From assembly GCA_036000965.1 (NCBI GenBank), contig DASYUT010000166.1, positions 1 through 64,000 of the forward strand: a DNA stretch of 64,000 nt. Direction: 5' to 3'. Within the stretch, counting starts at the first letter, position 1, and every line of letters begins with the position of its first letter. This document shows positions 43,294-55,477 of the stretch, piece by piece. The stretch is from Actinomycetes bacterium. Lineage in GTDB: Bacteria > Actinomycetota > CALGFH01. The translations under genes were made by a program, and so were the position numbers. Under the pieces are notes generated by a model. It worked only from the letters and a program-made list of their open reading frames with translations, was not told the origin of the DNA and ran no database searches.

Positions 43294-44015
43294 GGCAGGT
43301 GGTCGCCCTCGGCGGGCCTCGCCCCGCACGCGAGCTGATGCTGCCGCCGACAGGCCCGAACCACGTTCGTCCTCGCCGGCCGTGCCACCCGCGTGCCACA
43401 ACGGACGGGCAAACCTGGTATCGAGCGGACAACCACGGTCACATCCGCCCCACCGCTGAGCTGGCCTCACCCGCTCTCGCAGCATTGACCGCATGACCGG
43501 AACACACCTGATAAGGATGAGGTCCGGGCTGCCGCGCCACCTCCGGCGGCTTGCCAAACGAGGCAGTGGTCGCCAGGACGAACCCCACCGCCACGCGAGC
43601 TGGTGACCATCGCTACCAGGTCCGAGCCACGTTCGTCCTCGCCGGCCGTGCCCTTGGCGTGCCCCCAAGCAGCGGTTCGCAACGGTCACCGACGGTCAAC
43701 CGCGGTCAGCCGTTCGGCCCGCTGAGCTTCGCCGCCGGCCGCTGATGGGCAGCCCGACAGTGCTTCCCAAGCTCGTGGTTCTCCGGGCTTTGATCGGCCT
43801 TGCCGTGCCCGGCCGGCCGATCCGGTCCCTGGTCGCGGAGGACCGGAGCGCCAAGAGGCGTCCGCGCCCGGACGGGACCGGATACCCAACGCTGCCGGGG
43901 CCCGAGGCACGTTCGTGTTCTCGCTGGCCGTGCCATCGGCGTGCCAGTCGCAGCAGCCTTCAGCAGTCCGTCACGGACAACGGCGGTCACCGGGACGCCG
44001 CCTGAGCTGGTCATC
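43294..44015. repeat. Three diverged repeats at the right end of the AICE
   Basis: The motif CACGTTCGTCCTCGCCGGCC followed by GTGCC and, a few bases on, GTGCC again occurs at 43363-43397, 43629-43663 and (diverged) 43908-43945. Copies 1 and 2 share about 100 bp upstream, and all three share a further segment resembling GGACAACCACGGTCA before GCTGAGCT. The tail of the integrase gene beside attL (34876-34905) has a similar CCACGT..CGTGCCACCCCCGTGCC sequence. They could be integrase arm-type sites or remnants of earlier integrase 3' ends. No gene is seen in 43247-44032. Confidence 0.6.
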
Positions 44016-44032
44016 CCACGATCTCCCCAAGG

Positions 44033-44116
44033 TCATCTCCCTCCTCCGGGGTGCTTGTGCAGCAGGTAGCCGAGGTCGGTCGCCGGCCGATGGGTCGTCG
44101 TGAGGGTGAGCAGCAT
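44033..44116 (-). pseudogene. 5' stub of hen1 at the right end of the AICE
   Basis: The displaced original start of hen1: 21 codons identical to hen1 (LLTLTTTHRPATDLGYLLHK after the Met), then HPGGGR and a stop. It keeps the promoter copy inside attR. It shows that the element split hen1 and replaced its 5' end. Confidence 0.85.
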
Positions 44117-44154
44117 TTGGCCTGATCCTAGCCCTGCCAAGCACGCTGGCAACG
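44054..44154. repeat. attR: 101-bp perfect direct repeat, right end of the AICE
   Basis: Identical over 101 bp to 34760-34860. Outside the repeat the two flanks diverge at once (the base after the repeat is A at the left copy, C at the right copy). Confidence 0.95.
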
Positions 44155-44274
44155 CGATTTGCGGTCCCACCGGTGCCCGAGCGCCAGGCGGCCGCGGTAT
44201 GACCGGCGCTGTCCGGGCCGTCGAACAGCGGGGCGTACAGTGTGGGACAGCGACGAGCCAGCCAAGAGCCCGCC

Positions 44275-44379
44275 ATGGACTATGAAGGCTTCATCACGGT
44301 CGTGGAGCGAGCGGCCGCTGTCCGGGGGGAGGCCGCCGAGCGCGCCACCCGCGTCACGCTGCAGACCCTGGCCGAGCGG
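44275..44379 (+). pseudogene. 5' fragment of a DUF2267 gene
   Basis: ATG is followed by DYEGFITVVERAAAVRGEAA and ERATRVTLQTLAER, which is the beginning of a DUF2267 domain. The remainder of the domain (about 100 residues) is missing; the frame passes into a 14-bp tandem repeat and then toward rsgA. The deletion may have arisen through the repeat. Confidence 0.7.
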
Positions 44380-44432
44380 ACCCGGACGACCGGACCCGGC
44401 CGACCGGACCCGGACGACCGGACCCGGACGAC
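44377..44432. repeat. 14-bp tandem repeat CGGACCCGGACGAC
   Basis: Four exact-length units (one with a C for A change) between the DUF2267 fragment and rsgA. Confidence 0.9.
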
Positions 44433-44452
44433 GTGGGCGCGTGGAAAATCGC

Positions 44453-45583
44453 ATGCGCCCGGCCACCGTGGCGGCCACACTGGCGGGGATCACGCAGCGG
44501 CACAGGAGGAACTTCACGCCAGGACTTGAGGCGCTCGGTTGGGGCCCGTTCTTCGCGACCAGCTTCGAGCCGTACGCTCGCGAGGGACACCGGCCCGGCC
44601 GGGTCGTCGCCGCCCACCGGGGCGCCTACGTGGTTGCCATCGGGGACGGCGAGGTGACCGCCGCGGTCACCGGCCGGCTCCGCCACCAGGCGGCCGGGCC
44701 GGCCGACCTCCCCGCCGTGGGCGACTGGGTCTGCCTGCAGGGCGGCGCGGACGGCGGCCGGGCCTCGGTCGTGGCCGTGCTCCCCCGCCGGTCCGCGTTC
44801 TCGCGCCACCAGGCCGGCAAGGCCACCCAGGAGCAGGTGGTGGCCGCCAACGTGGACGTCGTGTTCCTGGTCGTCGCGCTCACCGGCGACCTGAAGCCGC
44901 GCTGGCTCGAGCGGTACCTCACGATGGCCTGGGAGAGCGGCGCCACCCCGGTGGTGGTCCTGACCAAGGCCGACCTGAGCGACGCGGTCGACGAGCAGCT
45001 GACCGAGGCGGCCCAGGTCGCCCCCGGCGTCGACGTCCACGCCGTCAGCGCGGTCACCGGCCAGGGTCTCGACGAGCTGGCCGGCCACCTCGAGGGCGGC
45101 CAGACCGTCGCCCTGCTCGGCTCGTCCGGCGTGGGCAAGTCGACGCTGGTCAACCACTTCCTCGGACGGGAGGTGCTGGCCACCGCGGAGGTCAGAGCGG
45201 ACGGAAGGGGCAGGCACACCACCACCCACCGCGAGCTGTTCCGCCTGCCCGGCGGCGGCATGCTCGTCGACACCCCTGGCATGCGCGAGCTGCAGCTCTG
45301 GTCGGCGGAGGAGGGCGCCCGGGAGGCGTTCGACGACATCGACACCCTGGCCGCCGGCTGCCGCTTCTCAGACTGCCGGCACGAGGCCGAGCCGGGCTGC
45401 GCGGTGCGCCGGGCGGTCGAGGACGGCGAGCTGCCCGCCGACCGGCTCGCCGGCTGGCACAAGCTGCAGCGCGAGCTGCGCGCCCTGGAGATCCGCCACG
45501 ACCAGCGGGCCCGGGCCGAGCAGCGCCGCCGCTGGCGGGTGGTGAACAAGGCCATGCGGGACCACGCCAAGCGGACCCAGTAG
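44453..45583 (+). CDS. rsgA: Ribosome small-subunit-dependent GTPase A
   Basis: A 376-residue circularly permuted GTPase that helps mature the 30S subunit. An N-terminal OB domain (about 40-105) precedes the GTPase, in which G4 (VVVLTKADL) comes before G1 (ALLGSSGVGKSTLVNHFLG) and G3 (MLVDTPGMRELQL). A C-terminal zinc-knuckle follows, CRFSDCRHEAEPGC, then a basic helical tail. ATG at 44453 is the first plausible start after the repeat; a slightly later GTG is possible. Confidence 0.92.
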   Translation: MRPATVAATLAGITQRHRRNFTPGLEALGWGPFFATSFEPYAREGHRPGRVVAAHRGAYVVAIGDGEVTAAVTGRLRHQAAGPADLPAVGDWVCLQGGADGGRASVVAVLPRRSAFSRHQAGKATQEQVVAANVDVVFLVVALTGDLKPRWLERYLTMAWESGATPVVVLTKADLSDAVDEQLTEAAQVAPGVDVHAVSAVTGQGLDELAGHLEGGQTVALLGSSGVGKSTLVNHFLGREVLATAEVRADGRGRHTTTHRELFRLPGGGMLVDTPGMRELQLWSAEEGAREAFDDIDTLAAGCRFSDCRHEAEPGCAVRRAVEDGELPADRLAGWHKLQRELRALEIRHDQRARAEQRRRWRVVNKAMRDHAKRTQ

Positions 45584-45659
45584 GCGACCCGCCCCAGCAA
45601 GTCGAGCGGCGGCCGAGCCGTTGGCACCGCTCCCGCCGCCTGAGCCTCGGATCCCCTGC

Positions 45660-46973
45660 TCAGGTGGCGGCGACCCGGTCGAGCAGGGGGAGCACCCGCT
45701 CGCGCACGGTCGCGTAGGAGAAGTGGCGCTGGCAGGCCTCGTAGTTGGCCTCGACCGTCTCACGCCAGCGCTGCGGGTCGGCCAGTAGCCTCCGCACCCG
45801 CCCGACCGTCTCGGGCGTCAGGCCGCCGTCCAGCTCGATGCAGCGCACGCCGGCCGGGGCGATGTCGGCGACGTAGACCGCGTAGCGGTTGACCAGCACC
45901 GGCCGCCGGTGGAAGAACGCCTCGAGCAGCGCGTTGCCGAACCCCTCCCAGGTCGAGGGGTAGCAGACCAGGTCGGCGGCGGCGTAGGCGCCGGCCAGAG
46001 CGCTGGTCAGGTATTGGCGTCGCGGTCGAGCACGCCGGGCCGGCAGGGAGCCGGACAGCCGCGCGACCTGGGTCCTTGACCGGGGCGCCGACCGGGGCTC
46101 CGGGGCAGGCCCGTCTGCGCCCCCAGCCTCGACGGGGACGAAGCGGAGGTCGACCCCGAGCCGCTCGGCCTGCTCCCGGAGCCGGGCGCCGTACTCGACT
46201 CCCTCGTCGCCCTCGGCGTGGGTCACCACCACCCTGACCGGGCCGTCCAGGGCGGCGGCCAGGTCGATGGTGGTCTCGATGCCCTTGCGGGGCACCACCC
46301 TGGTCGGCTGCAGGAGCAGCACGTCGTCGCCGGCCAGGCCGGCCGCCCGGCGGAAGCGGTCGGGGTCGCCCGGGCGTTCCGGGCCGCGCTCGAAGTCCAT
46401 GACGTTCGGGAGCACGGTGGCGGCCACCCCGCGCCGCCGGGTCAGCTCGGCCGCTGCCAGCGAGTTGATGACCAGGTGCTCCATGCCGGGCAGGATGGGC
46501 GGGAACGCGGCCCCGAGGACGTCGGCGGCGGCGTTGGGCGCGAACCGCTCCCGCTCCCACCAGAAGTCGTGGTGGTGGGCGAGCGCCGGCATGTCCTGCT
46601 CGACCAGCACCTCGGTCAGGGCGAGTCCGAGCGGGAGCTGCATCGGCAGGCAGAGGACGTTCTGGGCGACTACCACCTCGACCCCGTGGCCGGCCAGGAA
46701 CGCCCGCAGGGCCGTCTTGAGGTCCTCGGTGCGCTCGCGGATCGTGGCCGTGGTTGCCGGCGAGCGGGTGCGCACCCCGAAGCAGGCAGCTTCGAGGGCC
46801 CGGTTGGCGGGCGTCTCGAAGTGCGCCGGCGGGTGCAGCAGGCCAGGCTGGAAGCGCTCGCCCAGCTCGCCCGCGAACCAGGCGACCCGGTGACCGGCCG
46901 CCTCCAGCACCTCGGCCAGCTTGGCCGCCTCCAGGGTGACGCCGTCGGTCCCGGCGAACCGGGTCGACACCAT
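45660..46973 (-). CDS. Glycosyltransferase family 4 protein
   Basis: A 437-residue GT-B glycosyltransferase. The N-terminal half begins MVSTRFAGTDGVTLEAAKLA, and the C-terminal half has LLQPTRVVPRKGIETTIDLA, AYAAADLVCYPSTWEGFGNA and LLEAFFHRRPVLVNRY with the donor-binding Glu-x7-Glu region. A 30-residue Arg/Pro/Ser-rich stretch (about 300-330) looks like an insertion. The ATG at 46973 is used; related proteins usually have six more residues (IAVVG type), and those codons are in frame upstream but without a standard start codon. It follows gatB by 11 bp on the same strand, without known functional link. Substrate not predictable. Confidence 0.85.
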   Translation of the reverse strand: MVSTRFAGTDGVTLEAAKLAEVLEAAGHRVAWFAGELGERFQPGLLHPPAHFETPANRALEAACFGVRTRSPATTATIRERTEDLKTALRAFLAGHGVEVVVAQNVLCLPMQLPLGLALTEVLVEQDMPALAHHHDFWWERERFAPNAAADVLGAAFPPILPGMEHLVINSLAAAELTRRRGVAATVLPNVMDFERGPERPGDPDRFRRAAGLAGDDVLLLQPTRVVPRKGIETTIDLAAALDGPVRVVVTHAEGDEGVEYGARLREQAERLGVDLRFVPVEAGGADGPAPEPRSAPRSRTQVARLSGSLPARRARPRRQYLTSALAGAYAAADLVCYPSTWEGFGNALLEAFFHRRPVLVNRYAVYVADIAPAGVRCIELDGGLTPETVGRVRRLLADPQRWRETVEANYEACQRHFSYATVRERVLPLLDRVAAT

Positions 46974-46984
46974 CCCGACGACGG

Positions 46985-48474
46985 CTATGGCCGCTCCCCC
47001 GTCGTGGTGATGGCGCGCCGCAGCAGCTCGTTGGCCAGCTTGGGGTTCGCCCGGCCCCGGGTCTCGCGCATGACCTGCCCGACCAGCGCGCCGAGCACGC
47101 CCTGCTTGCCGCCCCGGTACCTCTCGGCCAGGTCGGGGTTGGCCGCCACCACCGCCGCGACGGCCGCCTCCAGCTCGCCGGTGTCGGAGATCTGGGCCAG
47201 GCCCTTGCGCTCGACGATGGTCGCCGGGCCGGCCTCGGAGGTGAACATCTCGGCCAGCACCTCCTTGGCCGCGGTGGCCGAGACCGTCCCCGCCGCGACC
47301 AGGTCGAGCAGCTCGCCGAGGCGCTCCGGGCCCACCGGGTTGTCGGCCATGGCCCGCTCGAACTCGCGCAGGTTGCGTTGCAGCTCTCCCATCACCCAGG
47401 CGGCCACCACCCCCGGGTCCCTCCCCTTGGCCACCCGCTCGAAGTAGGTGAGCACCTCGGTGTCGCGGGCCAGCCAGCCGACCTCCTTGGGGCCGAGGCC
47501 GGTCGCCTCGGCCAGGCGGCGCCGGCGCTCGGCGGGCAGCTCGGGCAGGATCTCGCGGATCCCGTCGACCCAGTCGGCGGTCGCCTCGACCGGCACCAGG
47601 TCGGGCTCTGGGAAGTAGCGGTAGTCGGTGGCGAACTCCTTGGAGCGCATCGGCTCGGTGCGGCCCGTGCCCTCGTCCCAGTGCCGGGTCTCCTGCACCA
47701 GCCGGCCGCCGTCGGCCAGGACCCGGCGCTGCCGCTCGGCCTCGTAGCCGACCGCGCGGTACAGGCTGCGGAGGGAGTTGAGGTTCTTCAGCTCGACCTT
47801 GGTGCCGAGCTGGGCGTGCCCGACCGGCCGCAGCGAGATGTTGACGTCGAAGCGCATCGAGCCCTCTTCGAGCTTGGCGTCCGAGACCTCGAGGGCGAGC
47901 AGCACCGCCCGCAGCTCCTCGGCGTAGGCGCGGGCCTCCTCGGCGCTGCGCAGGTCCGGCTCGGAGACGATCTCGACCAGCGGGATGCCGGCCCGGTTGT
48001 AGTCGACCAGCGAGTAGTCGGCCCCGTGGATGCGGCCGGTGGTGCCGACGTGCAGGGTCTTGCCGGTGTCCTCCTCGAGGTGCACGCGGGTGATGCCGAT
48101 CCGCCGCAGCTCGCCGTCGACTTCCACATCGAGGTGCCCGCCGGTGCACAACGGCTCGTCGTACTGGCTGATCTGGTAGTTCTTGGGCATGTCGGGATAG
48201 AAGTAGTTCTTGCGGTGGAACTGGGAGCGCTCGGCGATGCGGCAGTTCAGGGCTAGGCCGATGCGGGCGGCGAACTCGACGGCCCGCCCGTTCACCACCG
48301 GCAGCGAGCCCGGCTCGCCCAGGCAGACCGGGCAGACCTGGGTGTTCGGCCCGGCCCCGAACGCGGTCGGGCAGGCGCAGAACATCTTGGTGGCGGTGGC
48401 CAGCTCGCAGTGGGTCTCGATCCCGATGACGGTCTCGTAGTGACGGGCGGTGGTCTCCTCGGCCACGGAGGACG

Positions 48475-48478
<4 letters not shown>
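46985..48478 (-). CDS. gatB: Asp-tRNA(Asn)/Glu-tRNA(Gln) amidotransferase subunit B
   Basis: A 497-residue GatB that phosphorylates mischarged Glu-tRNA(Gln) or Asp-tRNA(Asn) before amidation. [40 protein letters not shown] (zinc-binding Cys), [50 protein letters not shown] and the C-terminal YqeY-like tRNA-binding tail are present. The GTG start overlaps the gatA stop (GTGA). Presence of GatCAB implies indirect Gln-tRNA (and perhaps Asn-tRNA) synthesis. Confidence 0.96.
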
Positions 48479-50009
<1,531 letters not shown>

Positions 50010-50013
<4 letters not shown>

Positions 50014-50306
50014 GGCCCCTCCTCGATGATGCGGGGCACCATGAAGCGGTCCTGCTCCACCTCGGGTGCCGTGGACAGCGCGTCCTCCCGGCTGAGGCAC
50101 TCCCCCACCGTGTCGTCGCGCCACACGTTCACCCGCGGCAGCGGATGCGAGGTGGGCGGCACGCCCTCGGTGGGCAGCCGCTTCACCTTCTCGGCCTCGT
50201 CGAGGATCACCGAGAGCTGGGGCTGGAAGCGGTCGAGCTCCTCGTCGGTGAGGGCGAGGCGGGCGAGGCGGGCGACGTGCTGCACGTCGGCGCGGCTGAT
50301 CGGCAT
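50010..50306 (-). CDS. gatC: Asp-tRNA(Asn)/Glu-tRNA(Gln) amidotransferase subunit C
   Basis: A 98-residue GatC, the small subunit that wraps around GatA and stabilises the complex. [20 protein letters not shown] and [20 protein letters not shown] then [10 protein letters not shown] are family features. It is the first gene of gatCAB; the gene starts 240 bp from the neighbouring membrane-protein gene, so the operon promoter should lie in 50307-50460. Confidence 0.95.
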
Positions 50307-50545
50307 GCTGCTCCTTCGGGGATGCCGCCCGGCACGGCCTCGGGTGTTCCCGGCGCCCGGTGCGGGGCGGCCAGGGTGCGGGCGGCACCTGGCGAGCGGT
50401 TCGGCGGACAGCCGAGTCTACCCAAGCCGGACGGGCGTTCGCCTCCGCATTTGCGACCTTGCCGGTGCCCGGACGTCAAAGGGTGGGTCATGGTGGTCGG
50501 CCGGCCGGCACGCCTCATGACACTGGCGTCACGCCTGATGGCCGG

Positions 50546-51127
50546 TCACCTCGGACCGTAGGTGGCCCGCAGCTCCGGGTCGTCCACGGCCAGGCGAACC
50601 GCGTCGCTCACCTCGCGCTGGAACACGAACCCCGAGAGCAGGCTCATCCCGGCGAACGCGAGCAGCTCCCAGCTGTGGCCGTGCAGCGACTCGAGGATCA
50701 GGCCCACCACGACCGGCAGGAAGCCGAGCACCATGGCCTGGCCGGCCCAGGTCATCGCGAGCCCACGGAAGCCCATGGCCCGGGCCCGTTCGGCCCGGGG
50801 CCGCCGCTCCCGCGGGTCTGGCGCGTCCAGGGCGCGCTTGCCCACCACCAGCAGGCGGGCCGGGCGCAGCGCCCACACCGCAACGCCCATGGCCGCCAGC
50901 ACGACCGCACCGGCGATCCCGGTCACGATCAGGCTCGGCCCCAGGCCCGCATCGCCACGGACCCCGTGCAGCCCGGCGTTGACCATGGCGGCCACCATCA
51001 CCCCGGCGAGCAGGAAGCCGACCCGGACCGAGCGCACGATCGGCTCGGGGTCGGGCCCCTGCTCGTCCCCTGCCGCGCCGGGCGGGCGGAAACCCTCCGG
51101 GTCCCAGGGATCCAGGAACTGCGTCAT
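50546..51127 (-). CDS. Integral membrane protein of unknown function
   Basis: A 193-residue protein with four likely membrane segments: VGFLLAGVMVAAMVNAGLHG, SLIVTGIAGAVVLAAMGVAV, MTWAGQAMVLGFLPVVVGLI and LLAFAGMSLLSGFVF. The N-terminal 30 residues are polar (FLDPWDPEGFRPPGAAGDEQ). The start at 51127 is chosen because the sequence before it is a repeat-rich non-coding stretch. No family recognised; similar small proteins occur beside amidotransferase genes in actinobacteria by chance. Confidence 0.65.
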   Translation of the reverse strand: MTQFLDPWDPEGFRPPGAAGDEQGPDPEPIVRSVRVGFLLAGVMVAAMVNAGLHGVRGDAGLGPSLIVTGIAGAVVLAAMGVAVWALRPARLLVVGKRALDAPDPRERRPRAERARAMGFRGLAMTWAGQAMVLGFLPVVVGLILESLHGHSWELLAFAGMSLLSGFVFQREVSDAVRLAVDDPELRATYGPR

Positions 51128-51159
51128 CTCGATCGACGGTAGCACGGCCGGACCCGGAG

Positions 51160-51280
51160 GCCGGGCGCGACCCCGGACCCGCAGCTGGAGGCCGGATCCG
51201 CCGTTGTGGGCCGGGCGCGACCCTGGGCCCGCAGCTGGGAGGCCGGCCCGGTCCCGGACCCGCAGCTGGGCGGGCCCGGG
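51160..51280. repeat. Tandem repeat of about 40 bp with GACCCGCAGCTGG core
   Basis: Three imperfect copies of a unit with GGGCGCGACCC and GACCCGCAGCTGGGAGGCCGG stand between the membrane-protein gene and the substrate-binding lipoprotein gene, where a terminator of the betaine operon would be expected. No T-tract hairpin is seen. Confidence 0.75.
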
Positions 51281-51300
51281 ACGCGTCGCCGCAGGGTGGC

Positions 51301-52266
51301 TCAGCTCGTGGGGATCCAGGCTTGCCAGACGTCCTTGTGGGCGTCGACCCACTTCTTGGCCGCCTGCTCGGCCGGGAGCTTGTCGTTGGTCATGGCGTTG
51401 GCGACTTCGTTCTGGTTCTCGTTCGTCCACTTGAAGTTCTTGATCAGCTGGTAGGCCTTCCCGCCGGTGTCGGCGAACTTCTTGCTGGCGATCTTGTCGA
51501 GCACGTACGGCGGGTAGTCGCAGGCGACCTTCTTGGGGTCGGCGTCACACCCGGTCTTGTAGGCGGGCAGGTCGATCTTGACGAACTTCTCCTGCGAGTG
51601 GATCCAGTGCGGCTCCCAGAAGTAGAACAGCAGCGGCTTGCGCTGCCTGGCGGCCTGCTCGGCGGTCTTGATCGACGCGGCCTCGCCACCCGAGTACACG
51701 ACCTTGTACTTCAGGCTGAGGTTGTTGACGATCGCCTGGTCGTTGGTGACGAACGACGGGTCGCCGTCCAGGAGCTGGCCCTTGCCGCTCGACTCCGAGG
51801 TCTTGAACAGGTCGGCGTACTTGTTGAGGCTCTGCCACTTGGTGATGTCGGGGTACTGCTCGGCCATCCAGCCGGGCACGTACCAGCCGATGATGCCCTG
51901 GTTGCCGGTCGGCCCCACCTCGACGGCGACCTTCTTCTCCTCGATGTACTTCTTCTTGAGGTCGTCGTGGCCCCAGTTCTCGAGGATCACGTCGACCTCG
52001 CCGGTCTCGAAGCCCTGCCAGGAGACCTCCTCCTTGAGGTTCTTGTTCTCGACCTTGTAGCCGAGCTCCTTCTCTAGGAGGTAGCCGACCACGGCGGCGT
52101 TCGCCTCGTACCCCACCCACGGGTTGATGGCGATCTTGACCGTGCCCTTGGCACCCCCGGCCGACCCGCCACCGCCGGTCTCGGTCTTCGCCCCGCTGCA
52201 CGCGGCGAGGAGCAGGCCCAGCGCGGCCATGCCCGCGACGACGCGTGCCCTGGTGCTGCCCTTCAT
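51301..52266 (-). CDS. Glycine betaine/choline ABC transporter substrate-binding lipoprotein
   Basis: A 321-residue exported lipoprotein of the OpuAC/ProX group. Signal peptide with lipobox ALGLLLAACSG, a Gly/Ser/Thr spacer, then VKIAINPWVGYEANAAVVGY, VDVILENWGHDD, WYVPGWMAEQYPD and LFYFWEPHWIHSQEKFV. The several Trp and Tyr residues fit an aromatic box for a quaternary ammonium ligand. It is last in the uptake operon, 62 bp after the permease. Glycine betaine, choline or a related trimethylammonium compound is the expected ligand. Confidence 0.92.
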   Translation of the reverse strand: MKGSTRARVVAGMAALGLLLAACSGAKTETGGGGSAGGAKGTVKIAINPWVGYEANAAVVGYLLEKELGYKVENKNLKEEVSWQGFETGEVDVILENWGHDDLKKKYIEEKKVAVEVGPTGNQGIIGWYVPGWMAEQYPDITKWQSLNKYADLFKTSESSGKGQLLDGDPSFVTNDQAIVNNLSLKYKVVYSGGEAASIKTAEQAARQRKPLLFYFWEPHWIHSQEKFVKIDLPAYKTGCDADPKKVACDYPPYVLDKIASKKFADTGGKAYQLIKNFKWTNENQNEVANAMTNDKLPAEQAAKKWVDAHKDVWQAWIPTS

Positions 52267-52328
52267 CCCATCCCTCCCTCTCCTTCGTGACCGGCCCGCC
52301 GCCAGAGGGGCAACGGGCCACCTGCACC

Positions 52329-54280
52329 TCACCCGGTGTGCCGCGCGGCCTGCTCGGCCGCGGAGCGCCCACCGGCGCCCTGCGTGATCCGGTCGAGCAT
52401 GACCCCGAGCAGCACGATCGCGATGCCCGCGGCAAGGCCCTTGCCGAAGTCCTCGCGCTGCGCGAAGCCGGCCACGACGTCGTAGCCGAGCGCACCCGCG
52501 CCCACCAGCCCACCCACCACCACCATCGCGAGGACCATGATGATGCCCTGGTTGGCCGCGAGCAGCAGCGCATGCCGGGCCATGGGGAGCTGCACCTTCC
52601 ACAGCAGCTGGCCCTTTGTCGAGCCGGCGGCGGTGGCCGCCTCGACCACCGTGGGCGGCACCCCGCGGATGCCTTCCTCGACCAGCCGGATCACGGGCGG
52701 CGCCGCGTAGATCACCGATGCGACGATCGCGGTGAACCGGGTGGCGCCGAACAGCGCGACCGCCGGCAGCAGGTAGACGAACGACGGCATGGTCTGGGCC
52801 GCGTCCAGGAACGGGCGCTGGACCGCGGCGTACCGGGAGGACCGGCCCGCGACGACGCCGAGGACGATCCCGACGGCAAGGGTGATCGCGGCGGCGACCA
52901 GTACGGTGGTGAGCGTCTCCATGCCGTGCTGCCACAGGCCGAGCGCGGCCACCGCGGTCAGGCAGGCAGCGGCGGTCAAGGCCGGCCCCAGCCCGCTCAC
53001 CCGCAGCCCCAGGCCGAAGACGACCGCGACCACGAGCCACCAAGGGGCGGTCGTGAGCAGGTGCTGCATCGGGTTGAGCAGCCACGCGGTGAGCGCGTTC
53101 TTGACCGCGTCGGTCACCGCGAACAGGTTGGTCTCGACCCAGTCGACCACGGTGTTGACCGGCTGCGCGAACGAGAAGAACCACGACTCGGGGAAGTCCC
53201 GGCCCTGCGGGGTGGCCGCGCCGGCGGCGATGGCGAGGCCGGCCCCGGCCGTGGCGCCCAGCACCAGCGCCCGGCGGCGCGTCACCGACGAGCTTCGTCC
53301 CTCCTGATTGCGCGTGTCGACCCGCTGGCTGGCCCGCACGGTCAGCCGGTCAAGCACGATCGCCATGATCACGATGGCGAGGCCGGCGTCGAACGCGCCG
53401 CCGACGTTGACCCGCTCGAGCGCCTGGATGATGGGCTCTCCCAGCCCGGGGGCGTCGATCAGCGCGGTGATGACGACCATGGCCAGCGCCATCATGATGG
53501 TCTGGTTGACCGCGAGCACGATCGTGCGCTTGGCCATCGGGAGCTGGACCTTGCGCAGCAGCTGCCAGCGGGTCGAGCCCATCGACGTGGCCGCCTCGAC
53601 CGAGGCGTGGGGCACCTCCCGGATGCCGAGCGCGGTGATCCGGATCGCCGGCGGGATCGCATAGATGAGCGTGGCGATCGCCGCCGCGGGAGCCCCGATG
53701 AGGAAGAACAACGCCATCGGGGCCAGGTAGGCGAACGTCGGCATGATCTGCATGACGTCGAGCACCGGGGTGATCAGCCGCCGGAACCGGGCCGAGCGGC
53801 CGGCGAGGATCCCGAGCGGCACGCCGATGGCCAGCGAGAGCAGCACCGCGGTAAGGGTCAGGGCCAGGGTGTCGATGCTCTCCTCCCACAGGCCGAGGAT
53901 GCCGAAGGCGAGGAAGCCGGCCACGGCCAGGAGCGCGGTGCGCCAGCCGGCGAGCACCAGCGCGAGCGCGCCGACGGCCCCGGTGACGCCGAGCCAGCCG
54001 ATGCCCTGCAGGACCGCCTGCAAGGTGTCGAAGAGCACGGCGACGCCGAGCCGGATCTGGTTGACGAAGAACAGGAACACCGGGCTCGAGTTGCGGTTGT
54101 CGTCCACCCAGTCGCGCACGGTGTTCAACGCCCGGAACACGCCGGCGTCGTCGTCGTGGGGCAGCACGTACTGCCCGCGGAAGGCGAGGTACAACACGGC
54201 GACGCCGAGGACCGTGGCCGCGGCCGCGACCCGCTGCCACGGCCACGCGAACCGCCGGCCGACGGCGACCGGGACCGCGC

Positions 54281-54284
<4 letters not shown>
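52329..54284 (-). CDS. Glycine betaine/proline-type ABC permease, two fused permease domains
   Basis: A 651-residue membrane protein made of two ProW-like permease domains in tandem. Domain 1 has [20 protein letters not shown] then [20 protein letters not shown] and the EAA loop [20 protein letters not shown]. Domain 2 repeats it: [61 protein letters not shown] linker with a possible signal-like helix ([20 protein letters not shown]) joins them at about 325-360. One polypeptide may thus replace the usual permease dimer. Its ATG overlaps the ATPase stop (ATGA). Confidence 0.93.

Positions 54285-55464
<1,180 letters not shown>

Positions 55465-55477
<13 letters not shown>

Larger units (their letters stand above)
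34760..44154. mobile_element. AICE-type integrative and conjugative element, 9.3 kb, inserted at hen1
   Basis: Bounded by 101-bp perfect repeats that split the 5' end of hen1. Gene order from the left end: integrase, Xis, RepSA-like replication initiator, FtsK-like transfer protein, a 97-residue ORF, SCO3933-family protein, divergent GntR regulator, methyltransferase, frameshifted ssb, DUF3592 protein, a repeat-rich end. This is the module set of pSAM2/SLP1-like actinobacterial integrative elements, which excise, replicate by rolling circle and transfer as double-stranded DNA with one FtsK-like protein. The element-wide size is at the small end. ssb is frameshifted, while int, xis, rep and tra look intact, so mobility is plausible. 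Confidence 0.92.

Noticed and set aside
43247-44053. Possible CRISPR-like array at the right end of the AICE
   Set aside because: Only three diverged copies with spacing of about 265-280 bp; neither repeat nor spacer size fits a CRISPR array and no cas gene is present.
34864-44154. Prophage instead of AICE
   Set aside because: No capsid, portal, terminase or tail gene; the int-xis-rep-FtsK-like-GntR set is that of AICEs.
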